In this document: positions 15,898 to 25,611 of the stretch, one piece after another
Layout of the letters: each line of letters begins with the position of its first letter
Position numbering within the stretch: the first letter of the stretch is position 1
Assembly: GCA_015075555.1 (NCBI GenBank)
Contig: JABTUD010000002.1
Location: 868,001 to 932,000, forward strand
Origin: Thermoflexaceae bacterium
Lineage (GTDB): Bacteria > Chloroflexota > Dehalococcoidia > Tepidiformales > Tepidiformaceae
DNA length: 64,000 bases
Direction: 5' to 3'
The notes under the pieces: generated by a model
The model's input: only the letters and a program-made list of their open reading frames with translations
Told to the model about the DNA's origin: nothing
The model's database searches: none
Position numbers and translations under genes: made by a program

Positions 15898-17919
15898 CTA
15901 GGGCGCGGGCGGGGGTTCGGCCTGGCTGGCAGCGGGGGCCACGGCGGGAGCGGCACGGTTCGAGGCAAGAAGCTGCGCCACGAAGGCGGAAAAGACGTTC
16001 CCGCCGCCGCTTTCGCCGGTTACGGAGATGTCGGGCGTGATCTTGAGCCCGGCGCCGGCGACGGCCTTGGTGACCTCGATGGCGGCGAGGTTGAGCTGGC
16101 CGACAGCGGAGACCTGCTTTTCGTAGGCCTCGGCGGTGGCGTTGCCGACGGAGAGGATCCGGGCCCCTTCGGCCTGGCCTTCGACTTCGACGGCACGGGC
16201 GCGGCCTTCGGCTTCGATGATGGTCTTCTGTTTCGTCTGTTCGGCGATCTGGACGCCGATCTGGGCGGAGACGAGCTCAATCTGCTTGTCGGCCTGGGCG
16301 CGCGTGTTCTCGGTGGCGATGCGCTGCTGTTCGGAGCGCTGCTGCTCGACGTACATGGCCTGCTGCTGGGCGGCAATGACGCGGCGGGTCTGGATGTCCA
16401 TGAGCTCTTTGGGAAGGATGATCTGGGAGATGAGGACGCGCACGCATTCGACGTGGTACTTCTCAAGCTCCTCGCGGGCGCGGTCTTCGGCCTTCTCCTG
16501 TTCGATGGCGCGGTCCTGCATGAAGGCCATGGCTTCGGTGGAGGACGCCTGGTTGCGGAAGGAGGAGTCGATCATGGGATGGATGACGTGGTCGATGAGG
16601 TTCTGGACGGAGCCGATCTTGGCGACCATGAGGGGGCCTGTTCGGGGCGGACGCGCATGATGACCTTGACGCTGACCTTCATTTCGAAGCCATCGCGGCT
16701 GATGACGGAGAGGGGATTGAAGAGCTGGACGCGCTGGGCGCCGGGCTCGGTGCCGGAATCGGTGACGGCGGTCTCTTCGGCCCAGTCAACGGTGAGGTTG
16801 GTGGTGGGGATGATATAGGCGATGTAGGCCCAGCGGTTGAGGTAGTAGACGCCGGGGCCGGCCACTTCGGCCTGGATGCCGCGGTAGCCCCTGGGGACGA
16901 CGTAGCGTTCCTTGCCTGCGAGGCGCTCTTCCTGGGCGAGGACTTCGGGTTCCTTGCCGACGTTGGAAACGAGGACGGCAACTTCGCCGCGCTGGACGAT
17001 GGCGACGCTATCGAGCTTCGTATCGAACATGAGGGGGTTGATGTAGTAGGTGCCGGGCTTGAGGAGATCGTACTGGGGGCCGCGCTGGCCGCCGTTGGCG
17101 AGGAAGGCCGGGGCGTCCTGGAAGTCGTTGTGGCCGGAGACGGAAGCTGCGACGAGCTCATCGACAGGGAGGGGTTCGCCGTCCTTGGCCGTGACGAGGC
17201 CGACCTGGTTCGCATCGACGATGGTGGCGGGCTGGATATCTGCGCCGAACAGGTCGGTGTTGATGCGATAGCGGCCGGGCAGGAGCAGCTCGATCTGGGG
17301 GGCCACGTTGTCCCCCGTTCGCGATGAAGGCTTCGCCGTCCTGGAAGGCGGCATGCCCTTCGGTTCTGCGAGCAAGGAGGCGGCCAGTTTCGAGAGGCTT
17401 ACCATCGCGAGCGCTAACAACGGCGACCTGGCCGGGGGTGACGATGACGGCGGGAACGGCGCGGAGGCGGAAGAGGTAGGCGTTGATGCGGTACTTGCCA
17501 GGAGGCAGCACGTCAATCTGGGGGCCCTTTTGGCCGCCGTTGCGGAGGAAGGCTTCACCGTCCTGGAAGGAGTCGTGGCCGGAGACGCGGCGAGCGAAGA
17601 TGCGGCCGGGATCGAGGGGGAGTCCGTCGATGGACTCGATGAGGCCGACTTCGTCCTCGCCGATGAGGATCATGTCGGCCTTCTGGACCTTGTAGATGAA
17701 CGGGGGGAGGAGGTGGAGGCCGGGCTGGAGGGCGCGGGCCTGGATGCCGACTTCGCCGGCCATGGCGACGACGCGGCCTTCGGGGAGGGAGCGGCCGAAG
17801 TAGCGTCGTTCGAGGATGCCGATCTGCTGGCCGCCGATGTTGACGAGCATGCCGCTCGCGATGGCGAAGACGAGGAAGAGCGCGATGGCGGCGAGGACGG
17901 CAGCGAGGGCGATGAGCAT
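15898..17919 (-). CDS. SPFH/band-7 domain protein with repeated N-terminal modules (two compensating frameshifts)
   Basis: Three reading frames join into one 673-residue protein. An N-terminal membrane helix (1–24, LIALAAVLAAIALFLVFAIA) is followed by tandem modules ending in GGQ-GPQ and PGxYRIN (three copies), then an SPFH domain and a long Ala/Glu/Gln-rich coiled coil (AEGRARAVEVEGQAEGARI), as in flotillins. A first shift lies in the C6 run at 17302–17297 (one extra base) and a second in the C5 run at 16636–16632 (one base short); correcting both gives 2022 bases, an exact codon multiple. GGAGGTC precedes ATG 17919. Probably a membrane-scaffold protein; role inferred from the family. Confidence 0.75.
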
Positions 17920-18007
17920 GTTGGGACCTCCAGCTTGAGCCGCTCCTGGCGGACGAGAGAACGATACGGGATCGATGGGTGTGTGCGCATCGCCCGGAAC
18001 AAGCGGA

Positions 18008-18039
18008 GGCCCGCACGCTTACCAGTGAGCGTGCGGGCC
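18008..18039 (-). terminator. hairpin downstream of the aldehyde ferredoxin oxidoreductase
   Basis: Perfect 11-base inverted repeat GGCCCGCACGC (18008–18018) and GCGTGCGGGCC (18029–18039) around a ten-base loop, between AOR and the SPFH gene. The following minus-strand sequence is TCCGCTTGTT, so the T tract is poor; termination could be weak or factor-assisted. Confidence 0.6.
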
Positions 18040-18065
18040 GGGCGTGGGCGTCAGCCGGAGCAGGG

Positions 18066-19947
18066 CTACCCGTGCAGGGCTGCCGCCACGTCGGCCAGGC
18101 CGAGCGATTCGAGCTTGGCCCGCGATGGCACGCAGGTCTCGACATCCCAGTCGCAGGCTTTGAGGAATTCCGTCTCAAGGAGCTCGGTATCGAGCTTCAC
18201 ACCTTCGAGCGGGCCAGCGTGGGTTCCCTCGGTGGAGTGGCCAGTGACGCGGGAAGGAACGTGGCGCTTGCGCGGGTTGCCGCCTTCGCGGACCTCGTAG
18301 GCGAGGCGCAGGTTGGCGATGCGCTCGCCGATGGTCATGACCTCATCGGCGTCGGTGTCCCAGCCGGTGACGGTGTTGAACCAGGTGGGGATGTTGGCGG
18401 TGTTTGCGGCCATCATGACGAATCACACATGCCGCTTAAGCGTTGACCATGTGCATGTATTCGAGGGCGCCCTTGTGGTGTTCGCCACGGTTTGCGTAGT
18501 CGCGGTTGTTGGTGGGCGCGGGCGGGATCTTGCCGAAGCGCTTGTTGGCTTCGTAGAGGGTATGGCGCGCCGGGGTGGGGTCGAGCTTGTAGGTATTGTG
18601 GTACTCGGGCTGCAGCTTGGGGTCGTGCATGGGGATCTCCTGGCCGCCAATATGCATGGCGAACCTCTCGGACCCGCGCCCGATCTTCTCGGCGGCAACC
18701 TTGACGCCGTCGGCGAGAGTATCGCCGAGGCCGCGGCGCTCGCCAATCATCTTCAGGAGCTCGATCATCGCATCGCCGCCGCCCCAGCTGAGCTCGAGTC
18801 CGTCGGTGTCCTCCTTCGTGAGGATGCCCGCTTCGAAGCATTCGATGGCGAAGGACACGGTGACCCCGGCGCCAATGACATCGAGCCCGTATTCGTTGCA
18901 GAGGTGGTTCGCGTAGATAAGCGCTTCAGGGTTGTTGACGAGGTTCATGGTGCCAAAGCTGGCCATCGCCTCGTATTCGGGCCGGTGGGTGTGCTTTGGA
19001 TAGGGATACTTTGGGTTGTCCGACTCGACAGACTCGGCGCCGCAGGCCATGGGGCAGTGCCAGCAGCCGTAGCTCTTTTCCATCCTGGTGTTGATGACCG
19101 CACCGGCTATCTGGCCGCTGGTTTCGGGGGGGAAATCGACGACGCCAACACCGCCCCAGTTCTTCACCGGGGAGTCGCCGTTGATGGCGCTCATGGAGGT
19201 GATGCCGGTGGTGCCGAAGGTGTGGAAGAAGTCGCGCAGGGGCTTGATGAATTCATCGAGGTTGGTTCGCACCATCTTCGTGACCTCGCCGGTCTGGGCG
19301 ATGATCTTGCGATCGGCGAGGGCAACGATGGCCTTCAAGTTCTTCGAGCCCATGACAGCGCCGACGCCGGAGCGGGCGGCGAGGCGGCCGTGGTCGTTGC
19401 AGATGCCACTGAGGTAGGAGAGCGTTTCGCCGGATTGGCCGATGTTGGCGATGCTGGCGCGCTTGCCGTGGCGCTCCTTGAGCTGCTCCTCGCTGGTGAT
19501 GGCGCCGGTACCCCAGAGGTCCGTGGCGTCGCGAAGCTCGACGCGGTCGTTGTCGATGAGCAGGTAGACGGGCTTCGGCGACCTGCCGAAGAACATGATG
19601 CCATCCCAGCCCGAGAGCTTGAGCTGGCCGCCGAAATCGCCGCCGCAGTTGGCATCGCCCCAGCCGCCCGTGGTCGGGCTCTTGCAGACTACCTGCCAGC
19701 GCTGGCCAAAGAGCGGGGTGCCGGTCAGGAGCCCCGGGAAGATGCCGAGCATGTTCTCGGGACCGAGGGGATCGGCGCCCCTGGGAACGCGGTCCCAGAG
19801 CATGCGGGCGCCGATTCCGTAGCCGCCAAGATACTGGCGATAGAGCGATTCAGGCGGGTTCTCGACGGTGATTTCGCCCGTCGTGAGGTTAACGTTGAGC
19901 ATCTTGCCGTTGAAGCCTTTTTCAACGGCGCCACTGCCATCAGCCAC
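18066..19947 (-). CDS. tungsten aldehyde ferredoxin oxidoreductase family protein (frameshifted)
   Basis: AOR-type enzymes oxidise aldehydes to acids with ferredoxin, using a tungstopterin and a 4Fe-4S cluster. From GTG 19947 (AGGAG nine bases upstream) the first 503 residues read through GYGIGARMLWD, the cluster Cys triad CWHCPMAC (C295, C298, C302) and the pterin region. The frame ends at 18436, but the expected GMCD segment with the fourth cluster Cys, and the remaining 116 residues from 18416, continue in other frames. Two single-base gaps near 18432–18442 and 18418–18424 explain this; adding them gives 1884 bases (627 residues), the normal family length. No MoaD or ferredoxin gene is adjacent. 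Confidence 0.82.
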
Positions 19948-20121
19948 TGGACACAACTCCTGAGGGGGGCGCAAAGACCCGGTTCGCACAGTGAATCGTA
20001 CGCGATGGGCAGGGGGCCGCAATATGCTCGGGCCGGCATAGCGCGGAAATAGGTGGGGGGTGGCGGTGCAGGGGTGCGGGTTGGACCCCTCCGCTCACTC
20101 ACGTTCGCGGCTCGGAGGGGA

Positions 20122-20151
20122 TGGTTGAAGGGGGCTCCTCGCGGAGCCCCC
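20122..20151 (-). terminator. terminator of the ribosomal supercluster
   Basis: Minus strand GGGGGCTCC, GCGA loop, GGAGCCCCC (20151–20130), followed by TTCAACC. It lies 28 bases after the rpsI stop and is the first convincing hairpin after the supercluster. Confidence 0.75.
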
Positions 20152-20178
20152 TGGTGTTCGATTGCGGGATTGCGCGGG

Positions 20179-20577
20179 TTAGCGCTTGGTGAACTGAGGC
20201 GCCTTTCGGGCCCGCTTGAGGCCGGCCTTCTTGCGTTCCTTGACGCGAGGGTCGCGGGTGAGGAGGCTCTCACCGCGCTTGAGGGTGGGCTTGACGGCGG
20301 GATCCGAGGCAACGAGCGCGCGAGCGATGCCCATCTGGATGGCGCCGGCCCAGCCACTAACGCCCCCGCCAGCACACTTGACCTGGGCGCTGAACTTCGC
20401 TTCGCGGCCAAGGCGGATGAGCGGCGAAAGGACTTCCTGGCGGTGAGTGTCGCGGCTGAAGACCTCTTCGTAGGGCTTGCCGTTCACGACGATGGCGCCA
20501 TTGCCGGGGTAGAGGCGAACGCGCGCGACGGCGGTCTTGCGGCGGCCTGTTCCGTAGTAGTACTGCTGGTCAGCCAT
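20179..20577 (-). CDS. rpsI: 30S ribosomal protein S9
   Basis: S9 lines the small-subunit head; its C-terminal tail contacts P-site tRNA. The 132-residue product has YGTGRRKTAVARVRLYPG at the start, the GGGVSGWAGAIQMGIARAL core and the basic tail ending KAPQFTKR. It is the last gene of the supercluster, three bases after rplM, in the usual L13–S9 pairing. Confidence 0.97.
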   Translation of the reverse strand: MADQQYYYGTGRRKTAVARVRLYPGNGAIVVNGKPYEEVFSRDTHRQEVLSPLIRLGREAKFSAQVKCAGGGVSGWAGAIQMGIARALVASDPAVKPTLKRGESLLTRDPRVKERKKAGLKRARKAPQFTKR

Positions 20578-20580
20578 TTC

Positions 20581-21480
20581 TTACTCCTCCTGCTTCGCGG
20601 CGGTGCGACGGCGGGCAGGCTTCTTTGGTTCGGCTTCGGCCGGGGCTTCAGAGGCCACCGGCGCCTCGATGCTGGACTCGGCCTGTTCGGCCTTCTTGCG
20701 AGGGGCTCGCTTCTTTGGCGCCTCGGGGGCTTCATCCGCCGGGACTTCGACGGTTACGGCGACCGGGGCCTCGGCGGCGGGTTCGGCCACCGGAGCCTCA
20801 GCCGCGGGCTCGACTGGTTTGCGGGTGCGCTTCGGACGCTCCGCGGGGGTTGTCTCAGGCGGGGGTGCCTGGACGGCCGCTGTTTCGACAGCGGCGACCG
20901 CGGGCTGGCGGGGCTTCTTCCCGGCGGCCGGAGCGTGGGCTTCGGCCGCCGGCGCTTGAGTCAGAGCGGGAACGCTGAGGGGGCGCAGGCGCGCTGGGGG
21001 CTTCGGGGAAGCATGGAGGAGCGCCGCCTGGTTTGCATTGCGCGCGGCGCGGGCGCGCTCCGAGCCGACAACCTGCGACTCGTGCGGGTGGCCGGGCCCG
21101 GCATAGACCTTCAGGTGCTTCGCCATCTGCTTGCCGAGCGGGCCGCCGGGGAGCATGCCCTTGACGGCGTCCTCGATGATGCGGTCCGGGTGGAGCTGCA
21201 TCTGGTCGGCGAAGGAGCGGCGGCGGAGCCCACCCGGGTATCCGGAGTGGGTGTAGTACGCCATCTGCTCGGCTTTGCGCCCGGTGACCTTCACGCTGGC
21301 TGCGTTGACGATGATGACGAAGTCGCCGCAGTCGAGATGGCGTTCGAAGGTGGGCTTGTGCTTGCCGCGCAGGAGGGTGGCCGCCTCGGAGGCGACGCGC
21401 CCCAGGGGGCGGCCGGCGGCGTCGATGACGTGCCAGTCCTTGTAGATTTGCGACGCTTTGAGGCGCACTGTCGTGGTCAT
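20581..21480 (-). CDS. rplM: 50S ribosomal protein L13 with a ~150-residue low-complexity C-terminal tail
   Basis: Residues 1–145 are canonical L13 (WHVIDAAGRPLGRVAS, KPTFERHLDCGDFVIIVNA, PHESQ) that binds 23S rRNA early in assembly. Residues about 150–299 are an added tail rich in Ala, Pro, Glu and Lys, with runs such as EAPVAEPAAEAPVAV and ending PARRRTAAKQEE. Usual L13 is about 145 residues, so the protein is twice normal length. The tail stays in frame without interruption. The start at ATG 21480 overlaps the truA stop by four bases. The function of the tail is unknown. Confidence 0.93.
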   Translation of the reverse strand: MTTTVRLKASQIYKDWHVIDAAGRPLGRVASEAATLLRGKHKPTFERHLDCGDFVIIVNAASVKVTGRKAEQMAYYTHSGYPGGLRRRSFADQMQLHPDRIIEDAVKGMLPGGPLGKQMAKHLKVYAGPGHPHESQVVGSERARAARNANQAALLHASPKPPARLRPLSVPALTQAPAAEAHAPAAGKKPRQPAVAAVETAAVQAPPPETTPAERPKRTRKPVEPAAEAPVAEPAAEAPVAVTVEVPADEAPEAPKKRAPRKKAEQAESSIEAPVASEAPAEAEPKKPARRRTAAKQEE

Positions 21481-22235
21481 TCTGTATATCCCTCGTCGTA
21501 CCACACGCGCTGGAGGCAAAGACCGTGGGCCGGGGCAACCGGGCCGAGCGTTCCGGGCTCTGCCTGCCGGAGCAAGCGGACGAATTCCTCCACTGAGAGC
21601 GTACCGCGTCCCACCGTTACCATGGCGCCGGCCAGCCGGCGGACCATTTGCGGAAGGAACGCATTGGCCTCGATATCGAACAGGAGGGCGCCGCTTTCGC
21701 AGTGCCACCCTGCGGTGAAGACGGTGCGCACGGATGTGCGTCCTTCTTCGAGCCGGCCGGAGCAGGCAATGAAGTCCTGGCGGCCGTGAAGCGCGTCTGC
21801 CGCGTGCCCCATCGCCCCGCGGTCCAGGTTGCCCCGGACGTGCCAGGCGTTACGGCGCATGAGCGGCGCGCGCGCTTCGTGATTCCAGATTGTGTAGCGG
21901 TACCAGCGTCGCCGGGCCCAGCGCCTGGGGTCAAACCCGGGCGCGACCTCCCGCACGTCGCGGACTGCTACATCTCCCGGCAGGTGGGCGTTTAGCGCCC
22001 TTCCCACCGTAGCCGCGCCGAGCACCGTGTGGGCGCTGAACGCTGCTACCTGGCCAATGGCATGGACGCCGGAATCGGTGCGTCCCGCCAGTTCCACGCG
22101 GACCGGCTCTCCGAAGAGGGCGCGGGCCGCGGTTTCCAGTTCCTGCTGGACGGTGCGTTCTGCCGCCTGGCGTTGGGAGCCGGCGAAGGCCGCACCATCA
22201 TAGCTGACGGTGGCCGCGAAGCGTGTCGCGGTCAC
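21477..22235 (-). CDS. truA: tRNA pseudouridine synthase A
   Basis: TruA isomerises U38–U40 in the tRNA anticodon arm. The 252-residue product shows the catalytic Asp (D54) in GRTDSGVHA, FAGSQRQ near the N-terminus and the FLPQMVRRLAG block near the C-terminus. It lies between rplQ (three-base gap) and rplM (four-base overlap), the same place it occupies in many Firmicutes and Chloroflexota. Confidence 0.95.
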   Translation of the reverse strand: MTATRFAATVSYDGAAFAGSQRQAAERTVQQELETAARALFGEPVRVELAGRTDSGVHAIGQVAAFSAHTVLGAATVGRALNAHLPGDVAVRDVREVAPGFDPRRWARRRWYRYTIWNHEARAPLMRRNAWHVRGNLDRGAMGHAADALHGRQDFIACSGRLEEGRTSVRTVFTAGWHCESGALLFDIEANAFLPQMVRRLAGAMVTVGRGTLSVEEFVRLLRQAEPGTLGPVAPAHGLCLQRVWYDEGYTE

Positions 22236-22238
22236 CGG

Positions 22239-22826
22239 CTAGTCCTGTTCCCTGTCCTCACCCTCCGCTTCGCTCGTGACTTCGGCTGTGGCGGGAGCTT
22301 CGGCGTCCGCGGGCGCCTCCGCGGTGGCGGCCGCATCATCCTCGGCTGTGGGGAGTGGTTCCGGCGGCGCTTCCGCGGCAGGGGCTGGCGTCGATCGAGC
22401 CGGGACAGGAGCGGTAGCTGCCTTCGGGGCGGCAGTCACGCGCTGAGGGCGGGGGGTGGGCGGGGCATCGACGACGTCGACCAGCTCGATGGAGGCCATG
22501 CGGGCGCCATCGCCCTTGCGGGGTTCGAGGCCGGTGATGCGAAGGTAGCCGCCGGGGCGGTCCTTCATGCGCGGGCCAATGTCGTCAAAGACCTTCTTCA
22601 CGACATGGACATCGAAGAGGAAGCGCATGGCCTGGCGGCGCGAATGGAGGTCGCCGCGGCGGCCAAGAGTGATGAGCTTCTCGGCCATGGGACGGATCTC
22701 CTTGGCCTTGGCTTCGGTGGTGGTTATGCGCTCGTAGCGAAGGAGGTCGGTGACCAGGTTCCGGTAGAGCGAGGTGCGGTGGGCGGTGTCGCGGCCGAGG
22801 TGGCGGCCGGCAAGGCGGTGTCGCAT
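22239..22826 (-). CDS. rplQ: 50S ribosomal protein L17 with acidic/Ala-Pro tail
   Basis: L17 sits near the polypeptide exit tunnel. Residues 1–118 are standard ([54 protein letters not shown]). Residues about 121–195 form an extra tail of Pro, Ala and Glu, ending EGEDREQD. It lies three bases after rpoA in transcription order. The tail resembles that of L13, encoded two genes downstream. Confidence 0.95.
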   Translation of the reverse strand: MRHRLAGRHLGRDTAHRTSLYRNLVTDLLRYERITTTEAKAKEIRPMAEKLITLGRRGDLHSRRQAMRFLFDVHVVKKVFDDIGPRMKDRPGGYLRITGLEPRKGDGARMASIELVDVVDAPPTPRPQRVTAAPKAATAPVPARSTPAPAAEAPPEPLPTAEDDAAATAEAPADAEAPATAEVTSEAEGEDREQD

Positions 22827-22829
22827 GGT

Positions 22830-24005
22830 CTAGTCCTCATCATCGGCGCCGATGAGGTCTTCGACGCCCTGTTCTCGGAGTGCTTCTTTGAGCGCCTTGC
22901 CAAGGGCGCCGAGGCTCTGCTCTTCGTCGTCCTCATCGAGGATGACCTGGCTGGTTCGGACGGAATGGGGCCGGCGCGCCTGGGCGCGGACGGAAGCGCC
23001 AGCCGCGCCATGGCTGCCATCGAGGATGGGCTGCAGGCCTTCGGCGGCGCCATCGATGTAGCCGAGCTCGATCAGCTTGTCGCGCAGCTCGTCGTAGGAT
23101 TTGCGGCCGAAGTTGCGAAGGCCAAGGAGCTCTTCTTCGCTCTTTTCGAGCACCTGCCCGACTGTCATGAGGCCGCTGCGCTTGAGGCAGTTGTAGGCGC
23201 GAACGGAGAGGGCCAGGTCTTCGATGGGGGTGTTGTACTTGTCGGGCGGCAGGGCGAGGCCGGTGCCAAGGCCGCGCTCGACGATGGGGATTTCGGGGCG
23301 CCCCATGGCGCTGAACAGGGCGAACTGATCGATGAGGATATCGGCGCTGCGGCTGACGGCCTCGGAGGGTCCGATGGTGCCATCGGTCCAGACATCGAGG
23401 ACGAGGCGGTCGAAGTCGGTCGACTGGCCGACGCGGGTCTTTTCGACGCGGTAGTTGACCTTTCGAACGGGCGTGAAGATGGCATCGACGGGGATGACGC
23501 CGATGGGAAGACCTTCGACGGAGCCAGCGGGCTGGTAGCCTTTGCCGGACTCTACGGTCATTTCGACGGTGAGCCTTGCCTTCTTGTTATCGAGGGTGGC
23601 GAGGTGCAGGTCGGGGTTCACGATTTCGAGGTCGGCGGGGACCCGGATGTCGCGGGCGCGGACTTCGCCGGGGCCTTCGGCCTCCAGGGAGAGGGTGCCG
23701 CCCCGGTCGCTGAAGGCGCGAAGGCGGACCTCCTTGAGGTTGAGGAGGAATTCGGTGGTGTCCTCTTGCATGCCCTCGATGGTAGAGAACTCATGCTGGA
23801 CCTGGTCGATGCGCACGCGTGAAATGGCGGCGCCTTCGAGCGAGCTGAGGAGCACGCGGCGGAGGGCGTTACCGAGGGTTATCCCGTAGCCGGGGTCGAG
23901 CGGTTCGGCCACCAGGCGGGCATAGGTATCGGTTTCCTCTTCGATGTTGAGCTGGGCTTCGACCTCTTCCGGGGTGTAGCCGATCAACTCCATGGATTCC
24001 ATCAT
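22830..24005 (-). CDS. rpoA: RNA polymerase alpha subunit with C-terminal extension
   Basis: Alpha dimerises to start RNA polymerase assembly. The N-terminal domain (1–about 235) has GITLGNALRRVLLSSLEGAAI; the alpha-CTD (about 255–320) has VRAYNCLKRSGLMTVGQVL and LRNFGRKSYDEL, which bind UP elements and activators. About 65 further residues follow, ending in an acidic stretch (ILDEDDEEQSLG, IGADDED) beyond the normal end. The start could also be the second Met. It lies in the usual S4–RpoA–L17 order. Confidence 0.96.
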   Translation of the reverse strand: MMESMELIGYTPEEVEAQLNIEEETDTYARLVAEPLDPGYGITLGNALRRVLLSSLEGAAISRVRIDQVQHEFSTIEGMQEDTTEFLLNLKEVRLRAFSDRGGTLSLEAEGPGEVRARDIRVPADLEIVNPDLHLATLDNKKARLTVEMTVESGKGYQPAGSVEGLPIGVIPVDAIFTPVRKVNYRVEKTRVGQSTDFDRLVLDVWTDGTIGPSEAVSRSADILIDQFALFSAMGRPEIPIVERGLGTGLALPPDKYNTPIEDLALSVRAYNCLKRSGLMTVGQVLEKSEEELLGLRNFGRKSYDELRDKLIELGYIDGAAEGLQPILDGSHGAAGASVRAQARRPHSVRTSQVILDEDDEEQSLGALGKALKEALREQGVEDLIGADDED

Positions 24006-24041
24006 TGCGGTCAGAGCCTCAATCCCGGGTGTAACCCCTGC

Positions 24042-24671
24042 TTAGCGCGAGTAGTACTCGATGATGACGTTTTCGTTGAAGACGTGGGTTTCGCCCTGGG
24101 CGATGGTTGGCATGCCAACGACGCGGCCACTGAGGCCAGCGGCATCGAGCGAGAGCCACGAGGGCGGGTTCTTGGACTTGATGTTGGCCTGCACGAGCTT
24201 CACGTATTCGCTGCGAAGCCCCCGAGGGGTGAAGCCGACGGTATCGCCCTCTTTGAGGTGGGCCGAGGGGATATCGAGCTTGCGGCCGTTCACGGAGACG
24301 ATGCCATGGCGCACAATCTGGCGCGCCTGGGCGCGGGAGTCGGCGAGGCCGAGGCGGTAGACGATGTTGTCGAGCCGTGTTTCGAGCAGGCGCACGAGGT
24401 TCTCGCCGGAGACGCCGGGGCGGGAGATGGCCTCCTTGTAGTAACGCACGAACTGCTTTTCAAGCACGCCATAGGCGACGCGGGCGCGCTGCTTTTCGCG
24501 CAGCTGTAGGCCGCGGTCGCTGACTTTGCGGCGGCGGGCCGGCCTGGGGCCGGGCGGGTTGGGGCGGCGGTCGAAGCTGCAGCGGGGGGTGAAGCAGCGC
24601 TCGCCCTTGAGGAAGAGCTTTTCGCCGTGGCGGCGGCAGAGCCGGCAAACCGGGCCAGTGTAACGTGCCAT
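24042..24671 (-). CDS. rpsD: 30S ribosomal protein S4, zinc-binding form
   Basis: S4 nucleates 30S assembly and lies at the mRNA entry. The 209-residue protein keeps the N-terminal zinc motif with Cys9, Cys12, Cys26 and Cys31 (CRLC ... CFTPRC), so it is the C+ form. The S4 RNA-binding domain contains RLDNIVYRLGLADSRAQARQ. It is placed between S11 and rpoA, where it could act as the translational repressor of the alpha operon as in E. coli. Confidence 0.97.
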   Translation of the reverse strand: MARYTGPVCRLCRRHGEKLFLKGERCFTPRCSFDRRPNPPGPRPARRRKVSDRGLQLREKQRARVAYGVLEKQFVRYYKEAISRPGVSGENLVRLLETRLDNIVYRLGLADSRAQARQIVRHGIVSVNGRKLDIPSAHLKEGDTVGFTPRGLRSEYVKLVQANIKSKNPPSWLSLDAAGLSGRVVGMPTIAQGETHVFNENVIIEYYSR

Positions 24672-24686
24672 TCGCGAGCCTCCGCT

Positions 24687-25094
24687 CTAGACGCGCCGCC
24701 GCTTGGGCGGGCGGCAGCCGTTGTGTGGGATTGGGGTGACATCGCGGATGGCGGTCACGGTGAGGCCAGCGCCCTGGAGGGAGCGGATGGCGGCCTCGCG
24801 ACCGGAACCTGCGCCGCGAACGTAGACCTCAACGGTCTGCATGCCGTGTTCCATGGCGACCCGGGCGGCTTTTTCGCCGGCCATCTGGGCAGCGAAGGGA
24901 GTGCTCTTGCGCGAACCTTTGAAGCCAGAGCCGCCGGCGCTGGCGAAGGACACCACGTTCCCGTTCGGATCGGTGAGGGTAACGATGGTGTTGTTGAAGG
25001 TGCTCTTGATGAAAGCCTTCCCGCGAGGGATGGACTTTCGTTCGCGCCGCCGGGTGCGCCGTTTTGCCTCGGCTGCTTTTCGCGTATCGGCCAT
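24687..25094 (-). CDS. rpsK: 30S ribosomal protein S11
   Basis: S11 belongs to the 30S platform near the E site. The 135-residue product has the basic N-terminus, [33 protein letters not shown] and the C-terminal [18 protein letters not shown], all diagnostic. 19 bases separate it from rpsM. Confidence 0.97.
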   Translation of the reverse strand: MADTRKAAEAKRRTRRRERKSIPRGKAFIKSTFNNTIVTLTDPNGNVVSFASAGGSGFKGSRKSTPFAAQMAGEKAARVAMEHGMQTVEVYVRGAGSGREAAIRSLQGAGLTVTAIRDVTPIPHNGCRPPKRRRV

Positions 25095-25113
25095 TGTTGA
25101 CTAATCCTCTTGG

Positions 25114-25494
25114 TTACTTCTTGCCTGCGCGGCGCTTGCCGGCGACGGTCTTGCGGGCGCCGCGTCTCTGGCGGGCGTTGGTGCGGGTGCGTTGGCCGCG
25201 GCAGGGGAGGTTGCGGCGGTGGCGCTGGCCCCTGTAGCAGTTGATTTCGATGAGGCGGGCGATGTTCTGGCGGACTTCACGCCGCAGGTCGCCTTCGACT
25301 ATGAAGTTCTTGTCGAAGTACTCGCGGATCTTGATGACCTCATCGTCGGTGAGGTCGCGAGCGCGGGTATTGGGGTTGATGCCGGTGGCGGCAAGGGTTT
25401 CCTGGGACCGGGTCAGGCCGATGCCATAGATGTAGGTAAGCGCGATTTCGATGCGCTTCTCGTTGGGAATGTCGACGCCGGAGATACGTGCCAT
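25114..25494 (-). CDS. rpsM: 30S ribosomal protein S13
   Basis: S13 forms intersubunit bridges from the 30S head. The 126-residue product begins [21 protein letters not shown], includes the helix-two-turn-helix YGIGLTRSQ and ends in the basic tail [18 protein letters not shown]. It follows rpmJ by three bases. Confidence 0.97.
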   Translation of the reverse strand: MARISGVDIPNEKRIEIALTYIYGIGLTRSQETLAATGINPNTRARDLTDDEVIKIREYFDKNFIVEGDLRREVRQNIARLIEINCYRGQRHRRNLPCRGQRTRTNARQRRGARKTVAGKRRAGKK

Positions 25495-25497
25495 TTC

Positions 25498-25611
25498 CTA
25501 ACCCTGCCGCTGCTTATGTTTTGGATTTTCGCAGATCACCATTACGCGACCGTGCCTGCGGATGATCTTGCACTTGTCGCAACGTGGCTTGACGGATGCT
25601 CTGACCTTCAT
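25498..25611 (-). CDS. rpmJ: 50S ribosomal protein L36 (zinc form)
   Basis: A 37-residue protein not visible to long-ORF searches. Translation from ATG 25611 gives [17 protein letters not shown] followed by [20 protein letters not shown]. Cys11, Cys14, Cys27 and His32 form the zinc site. It overlaps the infA stop (ATGA) and precedes rpsM, the standard infA–rpmJ–rpsM–rpsK order. Confidence 0.97.
   Translation of the reverse strand: MKVRASVKPRCDKCKIIRRHGRVMVICENPKHKQRQG

Noticed and set aside
14664-15968. 434-codon minus-strand ORF overlapping GNAT and the DUF385 gene
   Set aside because: Overlaps three better-supported genes and contains long Pro/Arg-rich runs.
17290-17305. programmed frameshift at the C6 run in the SPFH gene
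   Set aside because: A homopolymer could slip, but a second, opposite indel at another C run in the same gene makes sequence error more economical.
18313-20052. 579-codon plus-strand ORF
   Set aside because: It is antisense to the AOR gene, whose product has clear family motifs; the ORF translation is Val/Ala/Gly/Asp-rich shadow text typical of GC-rich antisense frames.
20053-21789. 578-codon plus-strand ORF
   Set aside because: Runs antisense to rpsI, rplM and truA; Gly/Arg/Leu-rich composition with no domain.
22029-23822. 597-codon plus-strand ORF
   Set aside because: Antisense to truA, rplQ and rpoA, all of which are certain genes.
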